From contig DATFFH010000031.1 in NCBI GenBank assembly GCA_035250245.1, positions 1 to 64,000 of the forward strand: 64,000 nt of DNA, given 5' to 3'. A program made the translations under genes and the position numbers. Under the pieces are notes generated by a model. That model had not been told where the DNA came from. It did no database searches and was given only the letters and a program-made list of their open reading frames with translations. The DNA comes from Luteimonas_C sp035250245. GTDB lineage: Bacteria > Pseudomonadota > Gammaproteobacteria > Xanthomonadales > Xanthomonadaceae. Of the stretch, positions 40,706 through 49,458 are shown in pieces (the first letter of the stretch is position 1; every line of letters starts with the position of its first letter).

Positions 40706-41743
40706 ATGCATCGCAAACCCAAGTCCTGGTGGTGGCTGCCGCTTTGCCTGACGCTGGCGGCCTGCCAGGCGCAGAAATCCGCCGGCGACGAAGAAGCCCA
40801 GCCCGAAACCGTGCCGGTCTCCAACGGCGATGGCAGCGGCGCCGTCAGTACGGCGACGCCCGAGGCCAAGCGTGCCGAAAAGCCGGTGGACGTGCGCAAA
40901 AGCACGAAATGGCCGCCCGCCGAAGTCGTTTCGGGCACGGCCATCGTGAGCTGCGATGTCGATCCCGCGGGCAAGGACGCCGGCCGGCCGCTCACGAACC
41001 TGGAATTCTTCAGCGTGGTCGACGCGATGAGCCCCTGCCAGGAAGCCGGCGCGATCCGGCTGAGCTACAAAGGCAAGATCGCCGCCGATTTCACCGACCT
41101 GGTCGAGCGCGTCGGCGCGATGGCCGATCGCATGGACATCCGCACCCGGGTCTTGGATCTGGATTCGAGCGGCGGACGGGTGGAGGACGCGATGAAGGCG
41201 GGCGACATCATCGCCGGATCGCACTGGAGCATCCGCGTGGGCGAAGCGGCGATCTGCCACAGCGCCTGCGTGCTGGTCCTGGCCGCGGGCGACGATCGCG
41301 CCATCGCCGGCAAAGTCGGCATCCACCGCATGGTACGGATCGGATCCAAGGCGACTTCGCGCGCCGAGTTGAGCGAAGAACTGCAGCAGGTCTATCAGCA
41401 GATGAAGGCCTATCTGGAACGCAACGGCGCTTCGGTCGCAGTCGCGGACCTGATGATGACCGTCCCCAACCGCAGCCTGCGCCTGCTGGGAGAAGCCGAG
41501 CTGAAGGAATACGGTTTGGACGGCACCAATGCCGCGCAGGACGATTTGGAACGGATCGTGCTGAGCCGCAAATGCGGCGAGGAATTCGTCAAGCGCAAGG
41601 ATGATTACGCGCGCGCTTACGAAGCCGAATGCGCGGCGAAGAAAACCGAAACGGCGGTGGCCTGCGCCGCCACGCTCGACGAGCGCTACGGATTCCCGGA
41701 CGCGAAATGCCCCGCCGACGGCCCGCAGCCGGCGTCGGGTTAA
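40706..41743 (+). CDS. lipoprotein with ClpP-like serine protease fold
   Basis: A 345-aa lipoprotein (lipobox LAAC, Cys20). After an acidic linker comes a crotonase/ClpP-like domain: LDLDSSGGRVEDAMKAGDII (oxyanion glycines), AAICHSACVLVLAAG with candidate nucleophile S186, and GKVGIHRM with H207. This matches periplasmic ClpP-like proteins of unknown role (COG3904-like), placed here outside the inner membrane. The last 60 residues carry four Cys. A full triad Asp cannot be assigned by eye. Confidence 0.78.
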   Translation: MHRKPKSWWWLPLCLTLAACQAQKSAGDEEAQPETVPVSNGDGSGAVSTATPEAKRAEKPVDVRKSTKWPPAEVVSGTAIVSCDVDPAGKDAGRPLTNLEFFSVVDAMSPCQEAGAIRLSYKGKIAADFTDLVERVGAMADRMDIRTRVLDLDSSGGRVEDAMKAGDIIAGSHWSIRVGEAAICHSACVLVLAAGDDRAIAGKVGIHRMVRIGSKATSRAELSEELQQVYQQMKAYLERNGASVAVADLMMTVPNRSLRLLGEAELKEYGLDGTNAAQDDLERIVLSRKCGEEFVKRKDDYARAYEAECAAKKTETAVACAATLDERYGFPDAKCPADGPQPASG

Positions 41744-41811
41744 CCTGCCTATTCAGCTTCGCCTGTCCGCGCGCGTGGCATGATCGGCGCAACGTCATTG
41801 GGGGAATCGCG

Positions 41812-42066
41812 ATGGATCCGATCAGCCTGGAAGAACTGGCTCTGCTCGACGTGCTGGATCGGATCGACCAATACCACGAGCCCGCGCTCAATTCCGGCGC
41901 GCTGCGCCAACGCCTGCTCGACAATGGCCTGGTGTCGGTCGAAGACGGCGAGCTGCGGCTGACCGATGCGGGCATCGAACGCTGCAAATCGCTGCACCAT
42001 CGCGTCATCTCCGACGCTGAAGCCGCGGCGGTGCTGGCCGAGCGCGAAGAGAATCAAGCCGCGTAG
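41812..42066 (+). CDS. small conserved hypothetical protein
   Basis: An 84-aa acidic protein: MDPISLEELALLDVLDRIDQYHEPALNSGALRQRLLDNGLV...LRLTDAGIERCKSL. The segment from LNSGALRQRLLDNGLVSVEDGELRLTDAG looks like a winged-helix fold, so a DNA-binding or protein-binding role is possible. GGGGGAAT lies upstream. It is 68 bp after the ClpP-like lipoprotein gene. Confidence 0.65.
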   Translation: MDPISLEELALLDVLDRIDQYHEPALNSGALRQRLLDNGLVSVEDGELRLTDAGIERCKSLHHRVISDAEAAAVLAEREENQAA

Positions 42067-42096
42067 CCAACTGCAGAATTCGGTTCCAGGATTTTC

Positions 42097-42187
42097 GTAG
42101 GAGCGGCTTTAGCCGCGAGCTCTTTCAGCAAATCGCGGAAATAGTCGGATTTTGCAGGAGAAATCTCGCGGCTAAAGCCGCTCCTAC
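42097..42187. repeat. GTAG-REP inverted pair, family B
   Basis: GTAGGAGCGGCTTTAGCCGC and its inverted copy between convergent genes. Confidence 0.9.
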
Positions 42188-42208
42188 GAAAGGCAGGCCG
42201 CGCCGTAG

Positions 42209-42598
42209 TCAGGCGCCTGCGGACACCGCGGTGATATGTGCCAGCAGCGCCTGCCAGCGGCCGTCGCGGCCGATCCACACATCGGTGTAGAGGTTCTGGC
42301 CGCGACCGCCGTCGTCCTTCTCGTACACGGTGCGCGCCTGCACGATCGCGGTGTCGCCTTCGAACTGCACGGTCACGTCTTCCACGTCGAAGGATTTCAT
42401 GCCGGTCGGATGCCGCGTTTCGGCGAGGAAGCGCGTGCGGTCGATCAGGCTGCCGTCGGACAGGATGCAGCGGAAATCGCTGGCCAGATGACGCTCGTAC
42501 CAATCGACGTCGGAATTTAGGAACGCTTCCACGTATTCGGCGTTCAGGCGCCGCAGTTTGATTTCGGAATGATGCGAAGGCAGGGGAACGGCGGACAT
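42209..42598 (-). CDS. NTF2-like (DUF4440) protein
   Basis: A 129-aa cytoplasmic NTF2-fold protein: RRLNAEYVEAFLNSDVDWYERHLASDFRCILSDGSLIDRTRFL and VEDVTVQFEGDTAIVQARTVY, closing with the strand LYTDVWIGRDGRWQALLAHIT. No function can be assigned. The 195 bp upstream, shared with the divergent ATPase gene, shows no obvious site. Confidence 0.85.
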   Translation of the reverse strand: MSAVPLPSHHSEIKLRRLNAEYVEAFLNSDVDWYERHLASDFRCILSDGSLIDRTRFLAETRHPTGMKSFDVEDVTVQFEGDTAIVQARTVYEKDDGGRGQNLYTDVWIGRDGRWQALLAHITAVSAGA

Positions 42599-42793
42599 TG
42601 TTCGACTCCCTCCCGGAAATGGAAGTGCCGCCGGGCGTAGCCGGATCGCCCGACGGCACGCGGCGAAAGCCGCATCCGTAGACTAGAGATGCGAGGGCCC
42701 GGCTGCTCGCCGTTTCCGGACAAGGTTGCCTGCGTCGCGGGATTCGCGACGGACGGCGGATAGACTGCGGCCTCCGCCATTCGGTGCTCCGAG

Positions 42794-43954
42794 ATGCTGA
42801 CTACGCTCGCCGTCGCCAATTACCGTTCGTTGCGCGAGCTGGTCGTGCCGATGGGGCGTCTGAATCTGGTCGCCGGAGCCAACGGCAGCGGCAAATCCAA
42901 TCTTTACCGGGCGCTGAGGTTGTTGGCTGAAACCGCACAGGGCGGCGTGGTGCCGGCGCTGGCACGCGAGGGCGGATTGCGTTCTGCGCTGTGGGCGGGC
43001 CCCGAGAACATCAGCCGGCGCATGCGTCGCGGCGAGGTGCCGGTGCAGGGCGGGCCGCGCCAGTCGCCGGTGTCGTTGCGGATGGGCTTCGCGGGCGAGG
43101 AATTCGGTTATGCGATCGATCTGGGGCTGCCCATGCCATCGCTGTCGGCGTTCGCGTTGGACCCGGAGATCAAGAGCGAGGTCATCTGGAGCGGTCCGTT
43201 CCTGCGCGGCACCAACGCGCTGGTCGAGCGCCGCGGCCCGATGGCGCGGGTGCGGGACGGGCGAAGCTGGCGCGTCGCAGCCGAACATCTGAGCGCATAC
43301 GAAAGCATGTTCGGCCAGATCGCCGATCCGCAGCGCGCGCCGGAAGTGTTCAGCCTGCGCGAGAAGATCCGCGGCTGGCGCTTCTACGATCAGTTCCGCA
43401 GCGACGGCGAAGCGCCGGCGCGTTTGCCGCAATTGGGTACGCGCACGCCCGTGTTGAGCCACGACGGGCGCGACCTGGCCGCCGCTTGGCAAACCATCCT
43501 CGAAATCGGCGACGCAAAGGCGTTGGCGGCGGCGGTGGCAGACGCTTTCCCTGGCGCTTCGGTATCGGTGACCGAAAGCGACGGGCGTTTTTCGCTCGCT
43601 TTCGCGCAGCCCGGTTTGCTCCGGCCCTTGTCCGCGGCCGAACTGTCCGACGGCACTTTGCGCTATCTGCTGTGGATCGCGGCGCTGCACACGCCGCGGC
43701 CGCCGCCGCTGATGGTGCTCAACGAGCCGGAGAACAGCCTGCATCCGGACTTGTTGCCGGCACTGGCGCGGCTGATCGCTGCGGCTTCGCGCCGAGGACA
43801 GGTGTGGGTGGTGTCGCATGCGTCGCGTCTCATCGCGGCATTGGAGCAGGAGCCGGAGTGCAATGCGGTCCGGCTGGAGAAGGAGCTGAGCCAAACGGCG
43901 ATCGCGGGGCAGGGGCTGCTCGATGCGCCGGCCTGGCATTGGCCCGAGAGATAG
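42794..43954 (+). CDS. AAA family ATPase (RecF/SMC-like AAA_21)
   Basis: A 386-aa ABC-type ATPase without transmembrane segments. Walker A is GANGSGKSN (28-36), the signature region is LSDGTLRYLLWIAAL, and Walker B reads LMVLNEPENSLHPDLL, where Asn stands in the place of the usual Asp. An H-loop follows in WVVSHASRLI. There is no TOPRIM domain and no neighbour that would make it an OLD, Gabija or other defence pair, so its partner, if any, is elsewhere. Confidence 0.85.
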   Translation: MLTTLAVANYRSLRELVVPMGRLNLVAGANGSGKSNLYRALRLLAETAQGGVVPALAREGGLRSALWAGPENISRRMRRGEVPVQGGPRQSPVSLRMGFAGEEFGYAIDLGLPMPSLSAFALDPEIKSEVIWSGPFLRGTNALVERRGPMARVRDGRSWRVAAEHLSAYESMFGQIADPQRAPEVFSLREKIRGWRFYDQFRSDGEAPARLPQLGTRTPVLSHDGRDLAAAWQTILEIGDAKALAAAVADAFPGASVSVTESDGRFSLAFAQPGLLRPLSAAELSDGTLRYLLWIAALHTPRPPPLMVLNEPENSLHPDLLPALARLIAAASRRGQVWVVSHASRLIAALEQEPECNAVRLEKELSQTAIAGQGLLDAPAWHWPER

Positions 43955-44037
43955 CTTCGGCGAAGACATCGGCCGTGAACCTGACCGCCATCCCGGCATG
44001 CGCCGGGACGGCGGCTTAAGAAGCAGGTGAGCGAAGT

Positions 44038-45417
44038 TCAGGGCTTGGTGTAGCGGATATCCAGCTTGTACGAGCCGGCCGCATAGCCGCGCACCATCAC
44101 GTGCACCTTGCTCCGGTCCATCGGCACTTCCATCTCGCAGGTTTCGTTCGCATGGCTCAGATACGGCCGGCAGATCCAGTGGGTCAGGTCGGGTTTGAGC
44201 ACGTAGCGCGTATACAGGTCGGGATCCCCGGCATTGGCGCCTACACCGCTCATCTTCGCTTCGAAGATCGAACCCGGCTTCACCGAATACGGTCCGTAAT
44301 ACTTATTCTGGCCCTTGGCCACGGTCTGGTTATCGAAAGTTTCAGTGGCTTCAGCGCCGCTTGCGGGGGCATCGGGCACAAGGAACACGCACTGGCCCAG
44401 GTCTTCGGTGTTGTGAGTGCCTTTGCCGTAGATGCAGGCTGCGCCGACGCGGTCCAACGCGGTCAGGGTCAGCGACCAATCGCCGCCGCCGTTGCACTGG
44501 GGATAATGCATCACCGAGAACTTGTCGTAGGACGTGATCGGCTTGTATTCGCTGTCCTCGAAGCAGGCGCCCGCTTCGGGACGCGTGTGCTCGTGCCGCC
44601 AGCCGAGGGTGTGGCCCAACTCGTGGCGCAGGATGCCGACCAGTTGCAGCTTCTCGTCTGGTTCCAGTCCGAATGAGGACTGGTCGATCAGGACGTTCCG
44701 GTCGGCGCGTTGGTCGCCGGGGAAGAAGGCGCGGGCCAGGTATTCGCCGTCGACATCGACCGGATTCACATCGAAGACGACGTTGTTGTTGGCCGCGTTG
44801 CAGGCGGCGTCCTGAGCGGCGACGTGGATGAAGTCCACGCTGGCGGCCTTTTCCCATTCCTGGGTGGCCGCTTGCATGTCGGCCGTCACCTGCGCCTTGC
44901 GCGCGCCGAAATTGTTGCTGATGCAGTAGGTCAGCTGTTTCTTCTTGGCGCTGGTCCAGGCGTCGATCACGCCGTTGCGCTCGTTGATCACCAGCTTGCC
45001 ATGGGCGGTGCCGTCGACGGTCGCCTTCATCGTGTCGAAGAATTCGCGCAACTGTTTGCGGTCGGCGATGGCGATGTCGCCGTCGACGATGTACTTGCCG
45101 TTCTCACCGGGTTCCTTGAACACCTCGGCTTCGAATTCCTCGAAAGTCTTGTTCTTCCATTTCGCGCGCGCGGCCTTGGCGGCTTCGGCGATGCGCGTAC
45201 GAGCGGCTTCGACGTTCTGGTCGGTCGCTTCGGCCGCGTCCGTCGCGGGCTTGATCGCGTCAGGCGGTTGCGCCGGCGGCGGCTGTTCGGTAGAGGGCGC
45301 AGGCGGAGGCGCCGTTGTTTCGGCGGTTTCCTGCGATGGTTGTTTGCAGGCCGCGAGCGCCAGCGGGATGGCCAGCGCCAGCCAGAGATGGGATTTCTTC
45401 GGCGAGAGGGCGTTCAT
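44038..45417 (-). CDS. lipoprotein metzincin metalloprotease
   Basis: A 459-aa lipoprotein (Cys24 after LALA). A Pro-rich, then Lys/Ala-rich helical region precedes the catalytic domain. The zinc motif HELGHTLGWRH (265-275) is a full HExxHxxGxxH, with Met-turn SVMHYP (Met303), so this is an astacin/matrixin-type enzyme. The end (about 355-459) looks like a bacterial pre-peptidase C-terminal beta domain (KYYGPYSVKPGSIFEAKMSG, DPDLYTRY). The ATG overlaps the TGA of the previous gene by 4 bp. Last gene of a four-gene protease operon. Confidence 0.86.
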   Translation of the reverse strand: MNALSPKKSHLWLALAIPLALAACKQPSQETAETTAPPPAPSTEQPPPAQPPDAIKPATDAAEATDQNVEAARTRIAEAAKAARAKWKNKTFEEFEAEVFKEPGENGKYIVDGDIAIADRKQLREFFDTMKATVDGTAHGKLVINERNGVIDAWTSAKKKQLTYCISNNFGARKAQVTADMQAATQEWEKAASVDFIHVAAQDAACNAANNNVVFDVNPVDVDGEYLARAFFPGDQRADRNVLIDQSSFGLEPDEKLQLVGILRHELGHTLGWRHEHTRPEAGACFEDSEYKPITSYDKFSVMHYPQCNGGGDWSLTLTALDRVGAACIYGKGTHNTEDLGQCVFLVPDAPASGAEATETFDNQTVAKGQNKYYGPYSVKPGSIFEAKMSGVGANAGDPDLYTRYVLKPDLTHWICRPYLSHANETCEMEVPMDRSKVHVMVRGYAAGSYKLDIRYTKP

Positions 45418-45983
45418 GGGGTGTCTCCCTTGGTGGTCGGGCAGGGGCCCTCGGCGACGTTGATCAATTCCACGTCGGCGGAGAGTTTGCGGATTTGTTC
45501 CAGCGTGTATTCGGCCTGTGCGCGATCGCGGAATTGCGCACACATGCGCATTTCGCCTTCCAGGCCGATGCGCTGGGTGTCGATATCGGTGACGGCGGAT
45601 TGGCTCTTCTGTTCTTCCAGCAGGCCGCGGATCTGCTTGTAGGCGTCGCGGGTCGGCGCGGGGACGCCGCGACCCTTGGACATCGTGGTGATCACGACGG
45701 TGGTCGATTCCGATTGGCCTTTTTCCGGCGCCGTTTGCGCATCGTTCGCGGGCGGAGATGCTGGCGCTTCTGCCTGTGGTGGCGACGGAACAGGCTCAGG
45801 CACGGATGTTTGCGCAGGCGGCGGCTCGGCAGCCGCTTCGGGTTGCGGCGCCGCAGGCGCATTTTGTTCTACGGTGGGCGAAGCCGATTCGGGCGTGTTC
45901 GCCGCGCCGCAAGCCGCCAAGGAACCGGCTGCGCCGAAAGCGAAGGCAGCCCATTGCAACGGACGCAGGTCGCGTACGCTCAC
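45414..45983 (-). CDS. proline-rich lipoprotein in protease operon
   Basis: A 189-aa lipoprotein (lipobox SLAAC, Cys25). Residues 27-95 are a Pro/Ala/Glu-rich stalk; the C-terminal part, from about 95, is a small helical domain containing AYKQIRGLLEEQKSQSAV and GEMRMCAQFRDRAQAEYTLEQIRKL, then VAEGPCP; the two Cys may pair. No family recognised. GTG start overlaps the S8 gene stop by 4 bp (GTGA) and its TGA overlaps the metzincin ATG, so it is translated in step with both proteases. It could be a scaffold or inhibitor; this is inference. Confidence 0.7.
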   Translation of the reverse strand: MSVRDLRPLQWAAFAFGAAGSLAACGAANTPESASPTVEQNAPAAPQPEAAAEPPPAQTSVPEPVPSPPQAEAPASPPANDAQTAPEKGQSESTTVVITTMSKGRGVPAPTRDAYKQIRGLLEEQKSQSAVTDIDTQRIGLEGEMRMCAQFRDRAQAEYTLEQIRKLSADVELINVAEGPCPTTKGDTP

Positions 45984-47695
45984 GGCGCGCCCTCCATGCG
46001 CGCGTTGAGCGCGCGAGAAGCTTGCGGCTTCAACGCCGCTTCGGGAACCTGCAACGCGCCGGGCTGCGGTGGCTGCATCGCACGCAGGAAGGCTTCCGAA
46101 TCGCGCGCGGCCAAGTCCAGCAATTCCGGCCCGAAGCGCGCCAGTGCCGCGTCGAAATCCGCCGGTTGCTTGAGCATGCGCTGCAAGCCGGCGCGCAGTT
46201 CGGCCGGGTCGCGATCCAACGTACGCGACAACAAGTCGATCGTGTCGTCGCGCGGCGGCGGGCGCAACTGGTTCGTCGGCGTGCCCAGCGGCTGCCGCAG
46301 CAAAGCGTCCAGATCGAGGATGCCGGCGCCGTAACGTTGCTTGTCCCAACCCGCGGGAGCGCGCGCGCTGGCCTGCATCGCTTTCAGGAATACATCGCGG
46401 CGGGTGCGGCTGCCCTGCGCGGCCTTGATCTTGGCTGGGCCATGAAAGGCGATCCAATCCGCCGCGGCGCCGGCCACCGCCGCGGTAGCGAACGAGGTGC
46501 CGTTGCCGGGCACGGCTTTCGTCCCTTGCCCGCCTGCGATCGCCTCGGCGACGTACACGTCCTCGCCCGGCGCGGCGATATCGACGGCTCTGCCTTTCGA
46601 CGAGCCTTTCCACGGCTTGTTGTCGGCGTTGGTCGCGGCCACCGCGATCGCATTGTCGTAACTGGCCGGCGCGACCACGATGCCGATGCAGTTGCCGGCC
46701 GCGTTGACCACGATCACGTCGCGGCGCACCGCGTCGTTGATCGCGCGTTCCAGGCCGAAGAACATGCGCCCGCCCAGACTCATCGAAAGCACGTCGCATT
46801 TGGCGACGGCGGCGTGGCGCACCGCGCGGGCGACGTTGGAATCCAGGATGCGCACCACGCTGTTGAAGGTGCGGATCGGCACCAGCGTCGCTTTCGGCGC
46901 CAGCCCGGTCACGGTGCCCGGCGCGGTCGTGCCGCCGCTCGTTCCGAAACCGCCGTCGCTGATCAGCACGCTGCCGGTTTTGGTGCCGTGGCCGGGATTG
47001 CCGGAATAGCCGAGCGGATCGTGCGCGTCGTTGCCGCCTTCCATCAGGTTGAGCGTGGCGGTGCGGTCGATGCGCGCGCCGTCCAGATCGATGTGGTCGG
47101 TCCAGCCGCTGTCTGGATGGCAGATGCGCACGCCTTCGCCTAATGCTTTTCCTCCCGGCGGCGGCAAGAGCTGGCGCGCGGCGATCACGTTCATGTGCCG
47201 CGCGTCGAGCGACCAGGCCGGATCGGCTGGCGCGGGCACGCCATCGTCGCCGAAACAGGCGGTGACGGCGGAGCGTTTCTGCGCTTCCACCAGCGTGTCG
47301 TCGGTGTCGGGTTCCACTTGCACGAAACCGCCGCGGTCGCGCAGCGCGTAGGCGTCGTCCCAAGTGCTGCCGTCGACAGGATCGGCGACACGGACGCGAT
47401 AGATGCGGGCCAAGCCTTCCGGATCGTCCGCGGGATCCACATCGCCGAACAGGGGCTCCACCGATACGACGCGGTCGAATACGTCCTCGGCCGCGCTGCG
47501 CAGATCGGCTTGCGTCTGCCCCGTCGCCAGTTCGACCACGAAGCCTTGCGCGTATGGATCCGCTGGCGCAGGCATCGCGGGCGTTTGCGCCGCGGGCTGC
47601 GCAGGCGGCGCAGCGGGTTCCGGCGGCGTTTGGCGCTGGCAGCCGGCCAGGCACAACAACGACAGCGACAGGTACAGCGTGCGGTGGCGTGACAT
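45980..47695 (-). CDS. S8-family (subtilisin-like) serine protease lipoprotein
   Basis: A 571-aa lipoprotein (MSRHRTLYLSLSLLCLAGC, Cys19). Residues about 50-135 look like a propeptide. The catalytic triad is complete: D195 in ICHPDSGW, H236 in GHGTKTGS, S401 in GNGTSFATAAVAG, with oxyanion N335 in NAAGN. A helical C-terminal extension (450-571) is unusual and rich in Leu and Asp. It starts 9 bp after the S1 protease gene ends and overlaps the next gene, so it is the second gene of the operon. Confidence 0.9.
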   Translation of the reverse strand: MSRHRTLYLSLSLLCLAGCQRQTPPEPAAPPAQPAAQTPAMPAPADPYAQGFVVELATGQTQADLRSAAEDVFDRVVSVEPLFGDVDPADDPEGLARIYRVRVADPVDGSTWDDAYALRDRGGFVQVEPDTDDTLVEAQKRSAVTACFGDDGVPAPADPAWSLDARHMNVIAARQLLPPPGGKALGEGVRICHPDSGWTDHIDLDGARIDRTATLNLMEGGNDAHDPLGYSGNPGHGTKTGSVLISDGGFGTSGGTTAPGTVTGLAPKATLVPIRTFNSVVRILDSNVARAVRHAAVAKCDVLSMSLGGRMFFGLERAINDAVRRDVIVVNAAGNCIGIVVAPASYDNAIAVAATNADNKPWKGSSKGRAVDIAAPGEDVYVAEAIAGGQGTKAVPGNGTSFATAAVAGAAADWIAFHGPAKIKAAQGSRTRRDVFLKAMQASARAPAGWDKQRYGAGILDLDALLRQPLGTPTNQLRPPPRDDTIDLLSRTLDRDPAELRAGLQRMLKQPADFDAALARFGPELLDLAARDSEAFLRAMQPPQPGALQVPEAALKPQASRALNARMEGAP

Positions 47696-47704
47696 GCGCT
47701 CGCC

Positions 47705-49207
47705 TCAGTTGGCGGGAAGGACGCAAACGCGCGGATCCTCGCGCCAGGCAGGCGCGACGTTGTCCATGCGTTCGACGATCTGGGTGATCGGCAACACCGC
47801 TTCGTGCGCGCGCCAGCCGGCGGCCCAGGGTTCGCTCAGGTCTTCCTGGCCGTCGAACAGCAGACCGATCACGGCGTGCGTGCGCCGGTTGTAGACGGGC
47901 GATCCGGAATTGCCATGGTAGGTATCGCTGTCGGCGCCGATGGTCGGCTGCTCGCCGAAGCGCTGGCTGATGTATTCGTAGTGCTGCTTGCCGTTGCCGT
48001 CGTCGCGCAGCTGGTAGCTGTCGACGAACTCCTTCAGCTTTCCTTCGCGGTAGGACGCATCCTCGGCCTCGATCGAGTCGAATTCGGCGCTGACCAGCAT
48101 CTTGATTTCGGCGTATTCGTCTGGCGTGACCCGGAACGGGAAATAGACGAAGGCGTTGTCGTGCACCGTGCGCGGCTCGCCGAGCGGGAAGCCGACCACG
48201 TACAGCGGATCGTCGCGCTTCACCATCCGCATCGACAGGCATTGCACCGGATAGACTTTGCCCGGCAATGCGCCGTCGGCGTTCGGTCCCAGTTCCAGCA
48301 GGGCGAAGTCCAGGTTGCCGCGCTCTTCCTCCGCGGTGAGGCGGATGTCGACCAGCGGGAACGATTTGGCGGCCATGTGCTGCCCGGTCAGGTCGTCTTC
48401 GTAGTCGAAGACGGCCTCCATCTCGTCCGGCGCTTCCTCCAGGATGCAATGATTGTTGGTCAGCGCCAGTTTTTCTCCGATCAGCACCGCGCTGCAGCGC
48501 GGCTTGTCCTGTCCTCTGACCCGCAAGGCGAAGGCGCCGCGCGAATTGGCGTAGATCTTTTCGTAGGCTTGCGGCGGATAACGGTCGTCGCGGTCGATGC
48601 CGTATAGCGACTTGTCCAGGCGCCGCAATTCGGCGTGCTGCTCCACCAGCGCGCGCTGTTCCCGGCGCTGATCGGAAGGCAAGTTCTGGTACGCCTGCAC
48701 CAGCTCTTTCTGGGTTTCGTCGACGCTTTGTTTCAGGATTTTGAGATCGGACTCGCTGGCTTCGGCGGTGAGCGCGGATTGCGCGGCCTCGCCCAATTTC
48801 TTCTGCGCCGCGTCGACCTTGCCGTAGCGTGCGCGCCAGGCCGGACTGCGATCGTTCCAGCGCTTGGTGGCCTGCAGTTCGACGTCTTTCAGTTCGACCG
48901 TGTCGCCGGGTCCGGCGCCGACCACGGCCTGCACCGGCATCTGCCGCACCTGCTGGCCGAGATAATCGGCGTTGTTCACCTTCACCGCCGAATCGGCGGT
49001 CTGCAGCACCATGTTGCCGCCTTGCTTGGTGATCTGCGCGGGCACGACCGCGCCTTGCGGACGCGCGCGGACGCGCTGCTTCAATTCGTCGGTGCTGATG
49101 CGCTGGTTCTTGGGCGCGTCCTGCGCGAAGGCGGGCAGGGGAACGGCCAGCAACAGCGGCAATCCGGCGGCAAGCCATGCCGGCGGGCGCGAAACGCGGT
49201 GGCTCAT
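47705..49207 (-). CDS. exported trypsin-like (S1) serine protease
   Basis: A 500-aa periplasmic protein with signal peptide ending PAFAQD. Residues 35-215 form an uncharacterised, largely helical N-terminal region, including AYQNLPSDQRREQRALVEQH. The protease domain follows: H253 in LTNNHC, D300 in NLDFALLEL, S434 in HGNSGSPVY, a complete triad. The closest types are the V8/glutamyl endopeptidase-like S1 proteases. First gene of the operon; GAGGAT precedes the ATG. Confidence 0.87.
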   Translation of the reverse strand: MSHRVSRPPAWLAAGLPLLLAVPLPAFAQDAPKNQRISTDELKQRVRARPQGAVVPAQITKQGGNMVLQTADSAVKVNNADYLGQQVRQMPVQAVVGAGPGDTVELKDVELQATKRWNDRSPAWRARYGKVDAAQKKLGEAAQSALTAEASESDLKILKQSVDETQKELVQAYQNLPSDQRREQRALVEQHAELRRLDKSLYGIDRDDRYPPQAYEKIYANSRGAFALRVRGQDKPRCSAVLIGEKLALTNNHCILEEAPDEMEAVFDYEDDLTGQHMAAKSFPLVDIRLTAEEERGNLDFALLELGPNADGALPGKVYPVQCLSMRMVKRDDPLYVVGFPLGEPRTVHDNAFVYFPFRVTPDEYAEIKMLVSAEFDSIEAEDASYREGKLKEFVDSYQLRDDGNGKQHYEYISQRFGEQPTIGADSDTYHGNSGSPVYNRRTHAVIGLLFDGQEDLSEPWAAGWRAHEAVLPITQIVERMDNVAPAWREDPRVCVLPAN

Positions 49208-49458
49208 GGGTCCATCCTCGGGGGAAGCTCGGAACGGCCGATTCGCTGGCCATCCGTCCAAGGCGAACGCGCTTCCGGAATGGGATCGGACAGGGCGCTG
49301 CGGCACTGGATCGTGGAAACGCTTAACCCGCGCATGGCGCGATCGCGCGTGTCGCCTGTCCGGTAGCGGCAACGGGCCGCGTTGGACGGTTTAGCGCGCC
49401 GCGTCTCGCTTCGCCGCGATAACGGTGCGTAACAGGGGATCGATTCGAGGAAGGACCC

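Noticed and set aside
42794..43954. AAA ATPase as half of a defence system (OLD, Gabija or retron-like)
   Set aside because: There is no TOPRIM domain, helicase, reverse transcriptase or toxin next to it; neighbours are an NTF2 protein and the protease operon.
45414..49253. A 1279-codon open frame on the minus strand across the protease operon
   Set aside because: It is a GC-rich shadow: the true proteases read in other frames of the same strand with intact motifs. Only its last 189 codons are a real gene.
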